From Halichondria panicea (Eukaryota > Porifera > Demospongiae > Suberitida > Halichondriidae): a stretch of DNA of 64,000 nucleotides. The stretch is from contig NC_087388.1 of the NCBI RefSeq assembly GCF_963675165.1, positions 1,776,800 to 1,840,799 on the forward strand, in the 5' to 3' direction. Made by a program: the position numbers and the translations under genes. Positions 47,358-60,631 of the stretch are shown here, piece after piece. A model generated the notes under the pieces. It was not told where the DNA came from and ran no database searches. It worked only from the letters and a program-made list of their open reading frames with translations. How positions within the stretch are numbered: the stretch's first letter is position 1; every line of letters starts with the position of its first letter.

Positions 47358-49475
47358 TCATTGAGAAATTCTTGTGAGATCAATCTCTTCATAATCAGTA
47401 TTGTTGACCTCTGTCGACTGTAAATTGGTGTTCTCAAACTCTGATCTCATCGTGTTGGTTAGCTTTGTGGATGTGGTTCGTTCCAAAGAGTTGTTGGGGA
47501 TATTGTACGCTTCGTTGTCTTCATGTATCCAGCCATTAGAGAAGTGAGTAGCTATGATAACAGAGAGCCATATATGGACAACCATAATACTGTCCATATA
47601 ATGGTAACATTTATGTTTCTTCAATCTCCCAATTACATGCAGGTCTGTAATAAACTATATAGTCTGTAGCTCTGCTGCACAGACCTTTAATAACACATGT
47701 AGTGCACTCACATTTCTTTTTCCTTACAAGACAAGCCACTGGCAACAAGATGATGGTCAACACTAACAGAAGAAGTGCAGCTGTTAATCCACCCACTAGT
47801 GCCTCTATGATAACTCCATCTCCCAATCCTGTAGAAAAAATGTCTTAGCTAAACTTCCGAATGCTTCCTCCGTCTCTATGGTATATTTTGTCAGGAACTG
47901 CTCACAAATACGTACACAATGTATGTACCATTTGATTGCATATCCATACTACACAGTTCTCCAGTGAATCCAGGATTGCATTTACAAGTGAAGTTAGTTT
48001 GTTCGTTAACACAGCGACCGTTTATGTTATAATTCACACCATAGCAATAATCAATCCTCTCACATAGCGACCCAGGAATGGAGGGTCACAGTTACAGGAG
48101 AATGAGTTTACGCCATCGATACACGTACAGAGTCCATTGCAATCTTGATTCATGCAATCGTCAATGTTAGTTTCACAGTTCATACCTGTAAATCCGGTAT
48201 TGCAGATACAGGTATATGAATTGAGCCCATCCATACATTCACTATTTCCACTGCAATTCTGAAACTCACAATCGTCAATGTTTGTGCTGCAATTAACACC
48301 AGTATACCCAGCAAGACATACACAAGTGTACGAGTTGATTCCATCCATACACAGTCCTTCATCACTGCAGTTCTGGCCATCACATTCGTCAATATTTGTC
48401 TCACAGTTTGACCCAGAAAAACCTGGTGCACACTCGCAACGATAAGAGTTGACTTCATCAATACAGCGGCCATTACCACTACAATTCTCATCTTCACAAT
48501 CATCTATGTTTATCCCACAATCGATCCCAGTATAGCCAAGATTGCAATTGCAAATGAATGATGATTCTTCGTTGATGCATATTCCATTTCCATTACAAGA
48601 CTGTTCAAAGCAATAGTCTATCAACTCACAATTTCTCCTGTGAAGCCACCATTACAGACACAGGTATAGCTGTTCCTCATCTTAACACACATGCCACTTC
48701 CATGCACTGCACATGATGCTATCACGTTCACACACATCAACGAACTGACATTGTTCTCTCCACGGTAAAATTGTGCACAGTGCACTCTAACAGTTAGACT
48801 CATCTTTCCATAATTGTGAATTCCTGATACGTTAGTCAGCGTTAAGCCAGCACTGTTGAGAACGTCGCTGCGTAGTTGGACTGTAATTATATCAACAAGA
48901 TCATCGGAATCATTTTCCTGAGAATCGCTATCTACCACTCCTACATACAGCTGGATACCATTCTGAAATGTAAGTTTAGTAACATTCATACTTTTGGTTA
49001 GCAAAACTATCTTACCAAAAGTCGATCAACAACTGTCAGTGTTATTATATTAAGTCCAGTTGAGGTGAACTCAAGAGAATCATCATTCAAGACAATGTTT
49101 GTAGTACCCATCGGCTGTGTGATGCATCCACTTGTTTCTGTAGGTGGAGTACTGAATGGACGCAAACAGAATGTGAAGAAGTTATCACAGAGCTCATTTT
49201 CAGTACATATTCCATCATTCGAAAGATCACTGTTTTCAGCTGCTGGATCACAACATTCTCCATTGTTACCAGCTGCTCTACTCTCTGGGTTGTTGTAAGA
49301 CCTGAGATTTACTTCAACCACGTAGTCACACAGAGCTCTGTGGTCACTTAGCTGTACAGATTTTATAGCATAATTATTGAGCAGAATATTCTTGTCTATA
49401 GTGAGATCTAGAGATCTGTGATTTTCTCACCATATAAATCACAAAGAAATAGAGAAGAGTAAAATTGCACCTCAT
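47358..49475 (-). pseudogene. Notch-ligand-like EGF gene, copy C, frameshifted
   Basis: Exon 1 is 49475-49431, exon 2 49351-49016, exon 3 48962-47929, exon 4 47828-47711, and the tail ends at 47358. Exon 3 has a +2 insertion near 48757 and a +4 insertion near 48703 that cancel. A single-base loss near 48631 then ends the frame after TGEIVS, and another single-base loss falls near 48074 in PPFLGRY. The remaining EGF repeats, membrane span (ALLLLVLTIILLPVACLV) and tail are otherwise well kept. Confidence 0.78.
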
Positions 49476-49800
49476 CTTTGTATTTAACTTTAGTCCACTA
49501 GTAGAGGTACTGTAGTCTAGATCTATGTCTATAAAAGTATTGTTATTCATTAATTGTATGCGCATGTGCAAGTGCCTGTAACAATGGTATCTGGTCAGAG
49601 GTATTACATCCTAGTTGGTGTGGCCCCACCCTGGACACAACATAGGCTTTTTTGCTATTATAATGAAGCCATAATTGACCACATAACTTCCTGGGTTGAA
49701 CCATAGATTGAAGAGTTAGACTCAACGTAAAATACACACACTGACAATTGATTGTGCTATAGGCTAGTGACCAATTTAATATACGTTAACGTACATCAAC
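49476..49800. promoter_or_regulatory. Divergent upstream region between EGF copy C and the ankyrin-Roc-COR gene
   Basis: The two opposed start codons are 325 bases apart. No motif is assigned; regulation from a shared region is inferred from spacing only. Confidence 0.3.
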
Positions 49801-52800
49801 ATGAGTATCCACATGCTCGGTCTGACTGACAGGACTGCTCAAGGTAGCCCTCGTTGGAAGCTGGTGAGAGCATGCAGGGAAGGTGATCTGGACATGGTGA
49901 AACAACTGTGTGAAGACGACTACCCATTTGAAGAAGAATCAGAGCCTAATGTTCCTCTGCATGAAGCGTGTTGGTATGTTTTTAGCAATCACATGCAGGC
50001 CTATATTAAATATGTGTATGTATACCTATCAATGTCAGTCCCCACTATACCCAGGGCCCTCCTGCAGAGCATAGTGAGGTTTTGTTGGGGTTTTGATTCA
50101 GCAAGTAACCTGGGTTATTGGTTATTAAGTGGAGGGGAAGTAGGGATTTAATTTCAACCAGGCCCCTAGGGATAGGGCAGTTGATATTGATACAAATCAA
50201 ATCCCACTAAACTCCGACATAGCCCGTATGGGGGATAGTGGGGACTTGAAATTGATAGGTGCATAACGAGGACTTTATCGTTTTATGCCTAGCTAGGCGC
50301 CTATAGATAACTAAGCTCAGAGCTGTTGCCTTGTATACATGTAAGTGTCATTATGCCTCACAGGGTTTTCTGTGGTTGTATATGGGGAATTTTTCTTGCA
50401 TAATTATTATAATTATCTGTGAAATTCCTTAAGCTTTATTAGGTTGTCGTACACCAATGTTCTGCTTGCTATTATACAGGAGTGGGCATTTGAATATTGT
50501 TAAGTACCTGATTGAAAGGAAGCAGTGTAATATTTACAACGAGTGTTCTATCGGATGGACAGTTGTTCACTCAGCTTGTGCGTAAGTTAACCATATTAAT
50601 AATTATAGTGCATAGTTGACACAACGGCAAGCAGGCCCGTATTTCAGAGGAGGTTGAAGAATGACATTAATTTTTAGTTGTGACCTGCATGGCTATAGAT
50701 AGTGACTGGACCACAGTGTCAGTGCAAACCCAAGTTAAATTGTTGATAATGGCTTTAATAATGAATGAGCTATTATTATGTCTCATCACTATAGTAAATA
50801 AATATACTCTCAGAGGTATAAATAACACATCTTGATTGTCCTGACAAGTTGTCTTAGCATAGTACATTTTGTTCTGCCATCAGGTGATAATATTTATTGG
50901 TCGGACACTAAATTACCCATGCAATGTACTAAGTAATCTACTAAGTAATCTATAAAAAAAGGGAGGCTTTAGGGAAGATAAGGTAATGCTTAGCACATAA
51001 AATAGAAGCTTACCAGTCGTCTTGTCACTATGCTACATAGATATAATAATATGCATATCTAGGCCTTCTTCTGTGCAATAAAGACACATGCATGGCTGTT
51101 ATGAGATCATTATTTTAGTGCACATCGCATCATAACTATGACCTTTGGCTAGGACACTATGACCGAGCAAGTAGCTAAATGGCCGGTCAAATAGGCTAAT
51201 TGCTCGGAAATTGATCAATGACCGACTGTTATTTATACCTCTGTACTCTGGGCAATAATTATAATTATATAGATGTATAGAAATGACACAGGGTTGCATG
51301 CAGGAGTACGTACCATTCTGTTTGCTTATTAGGGTGTAGGTTGTGTCTATCCTTCTAAATGCATCATAATTATTATGTATGTAATATCTATCCTTCTAAA
51401 TGCAGGTATGATCAATTGCATATTGTGAGGTATTTTATTGAAGAACGAAGTTGTAGTGTGAACATGACCAATTATTGTGGGTGGACCCTACTACACACCA
51501 GCTCCTGGTATGTTACTGTGCTTTAGAATGGTATCCAATTGATTTACGGGGTTGATCAATGAGTTACATTTCCTTGTGTACAAATGTGGCTCTTTCATAC
51601 TGCAAGACCGTTCAAGCTTAGCTACATTATCCCGTTGCTACGTTGTTGCTAAGTGCAATATGGATAAAACTAACCAAAAAGTCATCACTAACCACTAACA
51701 CCCCTCTGGCATTAGACTGACGTAAGAAACTAGAGCACTAAAGTGCAAACCCTCGGCTGGTGACATGATTATGAAGAAACCAGAAGAGTGATATAATGCA
51801 GTGCATGTAGTGATGTATGACTGAGCTGGCTAGCACAGCAACTCAGGAGCAATCAGTAAAACTAAACCAGACTGGAGGCATGCTGAAAGAGTTTTAGTGG
51901 CACATAGGCATGCACAGTGGACTAGGTCCTGAGTCTAGGATCAGCAAAGAAGCCTGGAGTCTCGGAGAAGTATGGCTCCTGGAGTAGGATCCCGGAGTCG
52001 AGTCAGCACAGAGTTAGAGCAACAAACAAGTCACAATTCTAGCTTTCTATTATAGTGACCCTTTTCCACTGTTTTTGGTACAGGATCACTTCAGCTGTAA
52101 AAGCGGAGGGTACCTCGAATAAAGGTCGCGTGTAATTAGCTAGCTAGCTGCCAATGTGCAAGTTTAAGCTTCTTGGTTTTTGCTCGCTTTTATTCGACAA
52201 CAAAGCTCTAACATCGAAATCTACCATTGATAACTTACATGTATTGTGTGAAGGCTATCTATGCTATAAACGCAGTGCTATGGCAGCCAGGTGAGCAGAC
52301 CCAGAAATTACAACAGACAAACAACGCACGCCTCGAGTAATAACATAATGAGAAATATAAGTATCAAAGTTAAGTCCAGCCATGCAGGGTAATGTTAATG
52401 TTCAGCACTGCTGCATGGAGTTTCTTCTTCTTTGCACATGCACTGAGAAGGTTCATTTTGTGGAAGATTATGTGTTTCTAGTCCCTCGTGATGCATGGCT
52501 TAGTTAAGTCCTTCAATTCTGCTTCACCGTAATATAAGCATCTAGAAGCACTCAGGATACATGGCATATATTGCACTCAGCCCTCAGGGCTTATATTATA
52601 CGCCCTCGTTCCTCAGTGCAGTATATGCCATACATCTCTCTTGCCCATAATTAGTATATTATAATCATAGATATAAGAAGGGAGAGGGATGGGAAACGCT
52701 ATGTAAATAGCATTGACGATCTGCGTTTCGGTCAATGTTTTCTTCTTTATTTCCTCCAATCCATGCTTTTAGCTAGTACTAGGCTATAAACTAGCTACTG

Positions 52801-55800
52801 AGCTCCATGTATTAGCAATGGCTAGTGAAACAGTCACAACAAGGCAGCAGCAATAGTTAGTGAGACCCCTCCAAGCAGTAAAAAGCAGCTTGGACAGGCA
52901 AATTCTTGAGAGGAGCTCTGTCTGTACCGTTGAGTATTCCAGTACAGTCACAGTCATGATAGAGAATTATGGAAATGTAGCGAAGTTCTGTCGTAAATTA
53001 CTGTCGATACGATGAACTAACTATCAATGAATACAAAGAGACATTTACCTACATTCAATCATTGATATAACTTTCTAAATGGGTACACAAAAAGTCTGCT
53101 TGTCAAAACCAACTTACTAAGACAAAAATGAACATCTTACCAACCTAAAGCCAAGTGGCTTTGAATTTACTTGCATACAATGCCCAGCTATACTTAAGAA
53201 AGAGGGAATCATTAATATGTTGGGCTGCAGTCACAGCCTCTCCTTGTAGAAGGTACACAAAGCCACTAGATAGAGCCGAAACGATAATACAACACTCAAA
53301 AAACTGCCTTTAAAAGCTTTTAAGCTTTTGGTGAGATACACAACGCTTCTATATGATGCACAGTAGGCGTGGATGCTCAGCACAGCACTAAGAGTCCCAG
53401 TGGGGCGTTTTGTGGTTAGTGCATTATGACTTTGTGGTTAGTGCACTATGCTGCATATGGGATATAACGTTGTTATCCTGTGTTAGCTGGTATCTGGCTA
53501 ACAGTTAGTGCATGCGCAACCACCAGGCCCATCTCTGAGAGGAAGTGAGCGTGGGGTCGAAGTTAGTCACATAATTATATATACAAAACGAAAAAATTAA
53601 CATTATGAGATTTACTTATATTCTTTATCCTATGCACAGGGGTGGAAGTGTGAATGTGGTGAAATACCTCATGGAAGATAAAAATTGCATTGTTGGGTGT
53701 ACTGACAGTGACGGATATACCCCACTACATTGGGTGTGTTGGTAAGTTATAGTTATAGCACGGGCACGAGGGATGTATGGTGTATATATATATTGCACTA
53801 AAGCACGAGGGCGTAAGCCCCGAGGGCTGAGTGCAATTACGTATATGCCATGCATCCCGAGTGCACGTGTTATAACTAGTTTATATCCCGAGGGCATAGC
53901 AACATAACACTATCTTAGTAACACAATTAAACTGAACAATAATAAAAAGAAGAGTCAACCCTAGACACAGCTCCATCTCCAATTCTCTCTTCTAGACGAT
54001 ATAATTATGTGCCAGTATCTGCAGCGTATAATATTGTCATGGACCAAGGAATGGCTTAAATTGACACAAAATTGTTGGAGTTCCAAATCTGAAATCACTC
54101 CTGCTTTCTCACCCCACTTCTGCTGCTACAAAACAGCCCCACTCCACTGCTGCTCGGTCTCACAATCAAGCCAAAGAAGCTCGACTCTATCTATACACTG
54201 CTGCAACACAGCTCAAGCTATAAATAGCCCCCATGCAGCAAAAAGATCCGCTTCTAGACGCTTGTGCTATGTGGTGAAGCAGAATTGACATGCATCACGA
54301 GGACTAAGTCTAGGAACACATGCAGAATCTTCCACAAAAATTAATGAACATTTGAAAAACCTGCATGGTTGCAAACAAGAAACTCCAGCAGTGCTGAACA
54401 TTCCTGCATGCATGGCTTTGTTATTTCTTATGATGTTAATAATAATTTTATGTCTGTCTAATGCCAGAGGGGCGTAGTGCATTATGACTTTGTGGTTAGT
54501 GCATTATGCTGCATATTGCACTTGGCAACACGTAGCAACGGGATATAAGTCTTATAATTACCTCTTCCACTCTAATACTTGAGCAAAAGTAAAACATGGC
54601 GAGAGGCATTAGCACAGCGCAGCTTGTTATACTACAATAGCCTGCTCGAAATGGTAACATAGGTGTCCATAATATATCCGAGTATTGTTGTAAAAACTAG
54701 TGGAGCCTCTGAACGAGAAGGCTTAATTAAGAGCAGACACTTAGACTGAGGGCCTATTTAAGAGCCTAGTAAAAGCGTATCTATATACAAATGAGAAGAA
54801 TGTATACTATTACCTGCGACCGTCTTCGATAGGAGGATCCACCATATGGCAGCCATGCATGCTAAGAGTAAATGTTGTGTTGTTTTAGTCAATCATTTAT
54901 GTATATGTACTCTGCAAAATATATCGGGCGTCTATACAATGTCTATACAACTTATGTATATGCATTCAGTACACTCATTACAATTTTGCAGTTCAATGGG
55001 AATAACCGATACAGATCGAACACTTGAAGTAATGAAATGTCTTTTAAGGTCACCTGAATGTGACCCGACAAAAAGAGATTACTTTGGAATGTCTGCTCTT
55101 CAACTCTTATCAAGGGGTGGCATTATTGGCATTGGTGCAAACCGAAACCTGGCAATACAGTTGCTACTTAATCACAATGCCCCACCACCAGATGAATCCT
55201 GGGCAAAGTTAGTGGATCAACAACCTCCTGAAGCATACACCAAATTGTTTCTAATGGGGTTTCCAGGAACAGGGAAAAGTACGCTTGCTAAATCGATCAA
55301 AACGGATGTTGAAGACGATGTGAAAAGCCTCGCTCATCGATTCAAGAAAGTTTGTGATGTTAGTAAAAATACGAGTGGCATTGTTCCAAGCGACATTGAG
55401 AGCAAGAGGTTTGGTTTGATGACAATCTATGATCTCGCAGGTCATAGTGAGTTCTATGCCAGTCACAATTTCGCCTTGAGAAGCATTTTAGCTGGGTCTC
55501 CTTGTTCCATCATACTTCTAGTCGCTGATATAAGCACTGAGCAGGATTCTCTTCGTAAAGCTATCTTACATTGGTGTAATTTTGCTTCTAATCTTTTTAA
55601 CTGTCAATCGAATGACAAACCGTTTCTATTTATCATTGGGAGTTATGCTGATAAAGTGTCTGTGAAAGATATTGAGTCGTGTAAAGTTATAATTGAGAGT
55701 CTCACATCCAGAAGATTATTCTCAACGTTTCAGTTGCATTCTTTTCTTGCCCTCGATTGTCGATACCCTGTGTCAGCAGATATGACCCAGCTGCGCTCTC

Positions 55801-57224
55801 ATATATCAGACTGTTGCCAGAGCATAAAACAACAGCAAGAAATTAATATTCAGCAGCATTGCTTTCTTGTTGGAATTATAAGTGAATTTGGTCATAGAGA
55901 TGCCTTCACCATTGCTGAATTGATCACCCATGCTGAACAATCATCTATCACTTCATATTTCAGCAAATTTATCCGTGAAGTAGAGCATAACACCATTGTG
56001 AGAATGTGTATCAAGCTCAACATGCGAGGAAACATTCTCTTTCTTCAAAACCAGTGCAGTTCAATCGATAGTTGGATAGTGCTCAAAAAAGATGTTTTAT
56101 TAAAACGAATATGTGGATCAATTTTTGCTCCTGATTCATTTGAGGACCATAAACCTTTGGCTTCTGACACTGGCATCGTTCCTGCTTTCAAACTTGCTGA
56201 GGAGTTTCCTGATGTTGATACCAAGTTGATTATCTCTATCATGTCTCATTTTCAGTTTTGCCATGAAGTTACTGACCCTGAGATCCTTGATCAGCTCTCG
56301 GTTGTATCCTCTGCTAGTACCAAATACCTTTTCTTTCCAAGCTTAGTCACTGTCACAACACCTCAAGGAATTTGGGACCCTCAAAGCCAATTTTCATATC
56401 AATCTGTGTGGATTATGAAATGTCGAAATGATGAGCAATTTTTCATATCGAATTTTATGCACGTGACAATCCATTGTCTTGCATTCTCATTTGCGATGGC
56501 CCCAAGTTCTTCTTTGTCTGCAAAATTATCAATTCAGAGAAGATGTAAAGTATGGAAAAATGGTATTTTTTGGCGATCCTTGTGTGGTATTGACATCATT
56601 GTTGAAGTTGACAGCAAAAGCATAGCTTTGTATATTCGAGCAAGAAAAGATTGTGAGCTAGATGCAGTTAAATTGCGATCTCAGTTGATTTCAAGAATTC
56701 TGACCACAAAATCTGAATATTGCAAGGAGGTGGAAGTCAATGAGTTTTTTGTGAAACCTGATTGCATTACTTTCCCCTTGGGTAATGATGATAAACTTGT
56801 CAATTTGTTAGAAATTGCACGTTCAATCTCTACGTGTAAACCTTTCGCATTTGATGTAGCTGATATGCTTGTTGAAATTCAAGCCCTTCTTCACTTCGAG
56901 CCTTTCTTTGACCTAGGAGAGAGTGTTCTCTGTGAGTTGTTTAACCAAGATGCCGCTGTGACTATAACCAACAAATTCCTTTTAAAACTTGCTGAAAAGT
57001 CCCACCGCAAAATGAATGTTTTTGTCAAGGTCTTAGACATATCAGATTATGCACTGGCAATAGCTCTCGAAGGTGCTCGACCCTCTAATAATGTGGACAA
57101 ATTTTATCGTGTACTCGAGTATTGGCAAAGTCGACATCCTACTTACAGTGAATTGCGCACCACATTTGCTGAGTATAGTATATTTGTTGGACGCAACCCA
57201 TTAGACTGTCATAAGTTGGACTGA
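49801..57224 (+). CDS. Ankyrin-Roc-COR GTPase, 5 exons, 903 aa
   Basis: The exons are 49801-49973, 50480-50581, 51406-51507, 53640-53741 and 54992-57224, totalling 904 codons. Exons 2-4 are each exactly 102 nt and each encodes one 34-residue ankyrin repeat (for example SGHLNIVKYLIERKQC, GGSVNVVKYLMEDKNC). The last exon holds a Roc GTPase: P-loop GFPGTGKST (about 248-256), switch II DLAGH and a base-recognition-like SYADK. A COR-like region follows (FLVGIISEFGHRDAFTIAEL onwards) to the end; no kinase domain is seen. Roc-COR proteins act as dimeric, nucleotide-regulated switches in signalling. The introns are large and filled with MITEs. The gene is embedded in the EGF array on the opposite strand. 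Confidence 0.87.
50024..50262. mobile_element. MITE with ACCTATCAAT ends, copy 2
   Basis: This is related to 45108-45444. It begins ACCTATCAATGTCAGTCCCC and ends GGGGACTTGAAATTGATAGG. It lies in the first intron of the ankyrin-Roc-COR gene. The other introns up to 53639 hold short hairpins only. Confidence 0.65.
52561..52640. mobile_element. Short hairpin repeat (GGCATATATTGCACTCAG)
   Basis: The arms ATGGCATATATTGCACTCAG and CAGTGCAGTATATGCCAT face each other around GCCCTCAGGGC. It is a member of the same hairpin group as 53752-53878. Confidence 0.55.
53752..53878. mobile_element. Hairpin MITE after ankyrin exon 4
   Basis: The arms are AGTTATAGCACGGGCACGAG and CGAGTGCACGTGTTATAACT, with the internal palindrome GCCCCGAGGGC. 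It begins about 11 bases beyond the exon 4 donor. A looser relative is at 61880-61990 (GCACTCGTCG...CACTCGTGC). Confidence 0.65.
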
Positions 57225-57256
57225 ACATAATCATTTTTTTGTGTATAATTATACTA

Positions 57257-57330
57257 TAGCCTCGTCCCCATGCCGATTTTTCTCTAATGGACTGTTTTAT
57301 TAATGAAAAATCGGTATGGGGACGAGGCTA
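57257..57330. mobile_element. 74-bp TAGCCTCG hairpin
   Basis: The perfect-looking ends TAGCCTCGTCCCCATGCCGA and its near complement flank a 20-base loop. The TIR matches the TAGCCTC family seen at 13152 and 43941, but the flanking 9-mers do not match, so this copy is old or deleted. Bases 57331-57824 contain only a duplicate of the 3' flank of copy C (compare 47040-47340). Confidence 0.65.
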
Positions 57331-57824
57331 GATCTAGTACAGTAAATGCATTGCTTTTTTGCTCTTGAACTAATTTTATACACATTGTAATTTTGTATGT
57401 CATTGTCTCTGAAAGAACAACATTTTTTTAAATTGTCAAACCTATACAAACAATTTCATTTAACAGTATACATGTAATCGAAATATACCATGCAGTGACC
57501 GATATCAAGTTATAAAAAATGCGGTTGATTGTTATTTGCAAAACAGTGCCACTTTAGAAACGGGTTACTGAAGATTTTAAAGGAAAATTCCAAGATTACG
57601 TTGAAATTCCACACACTTTTTAGTTGTCTACTACCAGTAGTTATAGGCGAGCACAATTAATCATTATCTATTCTCTTATAACAGGACAAAAGTATAAATG
57701 TATACGTTCAGCATGTCTAAATTAAAGACACTGATAATCGTGCAAAATTATTAGTGGTATAAACATGCATATAGTTCCTCACTGAGACTTGAAATGCTCT
57801 TATAATTGTCATTGAGAAATTCTT

Positions 57825-60167
57825 GTGAGATCAATCTCTTCATAATCAGTATTCTTGACCTCTGTCGACTGTAAATAATTGGTGTTCTCAAACTCTGATC
57901 TCATCGTGTTGGTTAGCTTTGTGCATGGATGTGGTTCATTCCAAAGAGTTGTTGGGGATATATACCGTAATAATATGCTTTGTTGTCTTCATGTATCCAG
58001 CCATTAGAGAAGTGGGTAGCTATGATAACAGAGAGCCATATGGGTAACCATAATACTGTCCATACAAACGATAGTTAAATGCCTATAATGATAAATAACA
58101 TTTATGTTTCTTCAATATCTCCGAATTACATGCAGGTCCGTAATAAACTATATAGTCTGTAGCTCTGCTGCACAGACCTTTGATAACACATGTAGTGCAC
58201 TCACATTTCTTACAAGGCAGGCCACTGGCAACAAGATGATGATCAACACTAAGAGAATAAGTGCAGCTGTTACTCTACCCACTAGTGCCTCAATGACAAC
58301 TCCATGCATTCCCCCACTCCTGTAGAAAAAATATATGTTACGCTTAGTACTACACTTCCTCTGTCTCAGGATGTCACAATGTAATGTATGTGCCATTTAA
58401 TTGCATATCCATACTACACAGCTCTCCAGTGAATCCAGGATTGCATTTACAAGTGAAATTAATAATTATGTTCGTTAACACAGCGACCGTTTCTGTTACA
58501 ATTTACACCATAGCAATAATCAATCCTCTCACATAGCGACCCAGTGAACGGAGGGTCACAGTTACAGGAGAATGAGTTTACGCCATCGATACACGTACCG
58601 AGTCCATTGCAATCTTGATTCACGCAATCGTCAATGTTAGTTTCACAGTTCATACCTGTAAATCTGGTATTGCAGACACAGGTATATGAATTGAGCCCAT
58701 CCATACATTCACCATTTCCACTGCAATTCTCAAGCTCACAATCATCGACGTTTCTGCTACAATTAACACCAGTATACCCAGCAAAACATACACAAGCGTA
58801 CGAATTGATTCCATCCATACATTCACCATTTCCAGTACAATTTTGAAACTCACAATTGTCAACGTTTGTGCTGCAATTAACACCAGTATACCCAGCAAGA
58901 CATACACAAGCATACGAGTTGATTCCATCCATATACATTCACCATTTCCGGTACAATTTTGAAACTCACAATCATCAATGTTTGTGCTGCAACTAACACC
59001 AGTATACCCAGCATTGCATACACAAGCATACGAGTTGATTCCATCCATACACAATCCTTCACCACTACAGTTCTGACCATCACATTTGTCAATATTTGTC
59101 TCACAGTTTGTCCCAGAAAAACCTGGTGCATACTCGCAATGATAAGAGTTGACTTCATCAATACAGCGGCCATTATCACTGCAATTCTCATCTTCACAAT
59201 CATCTATGTTTATCTCACAATCAATCCCAGTATAGCCAGTATTGCAATTGCAAACGAATGATGATTCTTCGTTGGTGCATATTCCATTTCCATTACAAGA
59301 CTGTTCAAAGCAATAGTCTATCAACTCACAATCTTCTCCTATGAATCCACCATCACAGACACAGGTATAGCTGTTCATCATCTTAACACACATGCCACTT
59401 CCACTGCACATGATGCTATCACGTTCACACACATCAACGAACTGATATTGTTCTCCATGGTAAAATTGTGCACAGTGCACTCTAACAGTTAGACTCATCT
59501 TTCCGTAATTGTGAACTCCCGATACGTTAGTCAGCGTTAAGCCAGCACTGTTGAGAACGTCGCTGCGTAGTTGGACTGTAATTATATCAACAAGATCATC
59601 GGAATCATTTTCCTGAGAATCCCTATCTACCACTCCTACATACAGCTGGATACCATTCTGAAATGGAAGTTTAGTAACATTCATACTTTTGTTGTTAGCA
59701 AAACTATCTTACCCAAAGTTGGTCATCAGTCAGTGTTATCATATTAGGTCCAGTTGAGGTGAATTCAAGAGAATCATCATTTAAGACAATGTCTGTAGTA
59801 ATTTGTGCTGCCATGCATCCACTTGTTTCTGTAGGTTGAGTACTGATTGGACGCAAACAGAATGTGAAGAAGTTATCACAGAGCTCATCTTCAGTACATA
59901 TTCCATCATTCGAAAGATCACTGTTTTCAGCTGCTGGATCACAACATTCTCCATTGTTACCAGCTGCTCTACTCTCTGGGTTGTTGTAGGACCTGAGATT
60001 TACTTCAACCACATAGTCACACAGAGCTCTGTGGTCACTTAGCTGTACATATTTTGTAACATAATTATTGAGCAGAATATTCTAGTCTATATATAGTGAG
60101 ATCTAGAGATCTGTGATTTTCTCACCATATAAATCACAAAGAAACAGAGAGTAAAATTGTACCTCAT
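57825..60167 (-). pseudogene. Notch-ligand-like EGF gene, copy D, several lesions
   Basis: Exon 1 (60167-60126) is one codon shorter than in copy A, exon 2 is 60042-59713, and exon 3 starts at 59657. A two-base insertion near 58932 shifts frame inside an EGF repeat. A TAA follows near 58459, after RCVNEH. The exon 3 donor reads GCACAT where the other copies have GTACAT or similar. Exon 4 (about 58320-58205) has an insertion before the membrane span and loses the RKKK end. Exon 5 remnants lie at 58020-57830. It has at least one more EGF unit than copy A. Confidence 0.8.
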
Positions 60168-60631
60168 CTTTGTATTTAACTTTAGTCCACTAGTAGAGGT
60201 GGTCTAGATCTCTGTCTAGTTGTTAATTTTATGAGCATGTGGAAGTGCAATAACAGAGGTGTGGCTGCATGGGTGCTTTCAATCTCTAACCCAGAATGAC
60301 GTCAATTGAATTGTACACCCTAGCTCTTACTAGATTTAGCAGTGGTGTATTGATGCTATCAAGAGGAGATGCGGCTGTGTACTGATTAAAGTAGTCATCC
60401 ATACCGTCAAGAGCTCTGATACTCCTGATGCCAGTAAACTTATCATATCCTCGGCTTTCATTCAAACTTTAGCAGGCAATGCAGGCAAAGTCATGCAGAT
60501 AGAGAGTTTTATCTCCACCAGCTCTATAATACGTACATCACGTACTCTGTTTGTAAACACGCTCTCAATTAATTTTACAACTTTAAGTAAAAGATATCTT
60601 GTTAGTGCACAAGATATATATTTTTTAGTAT

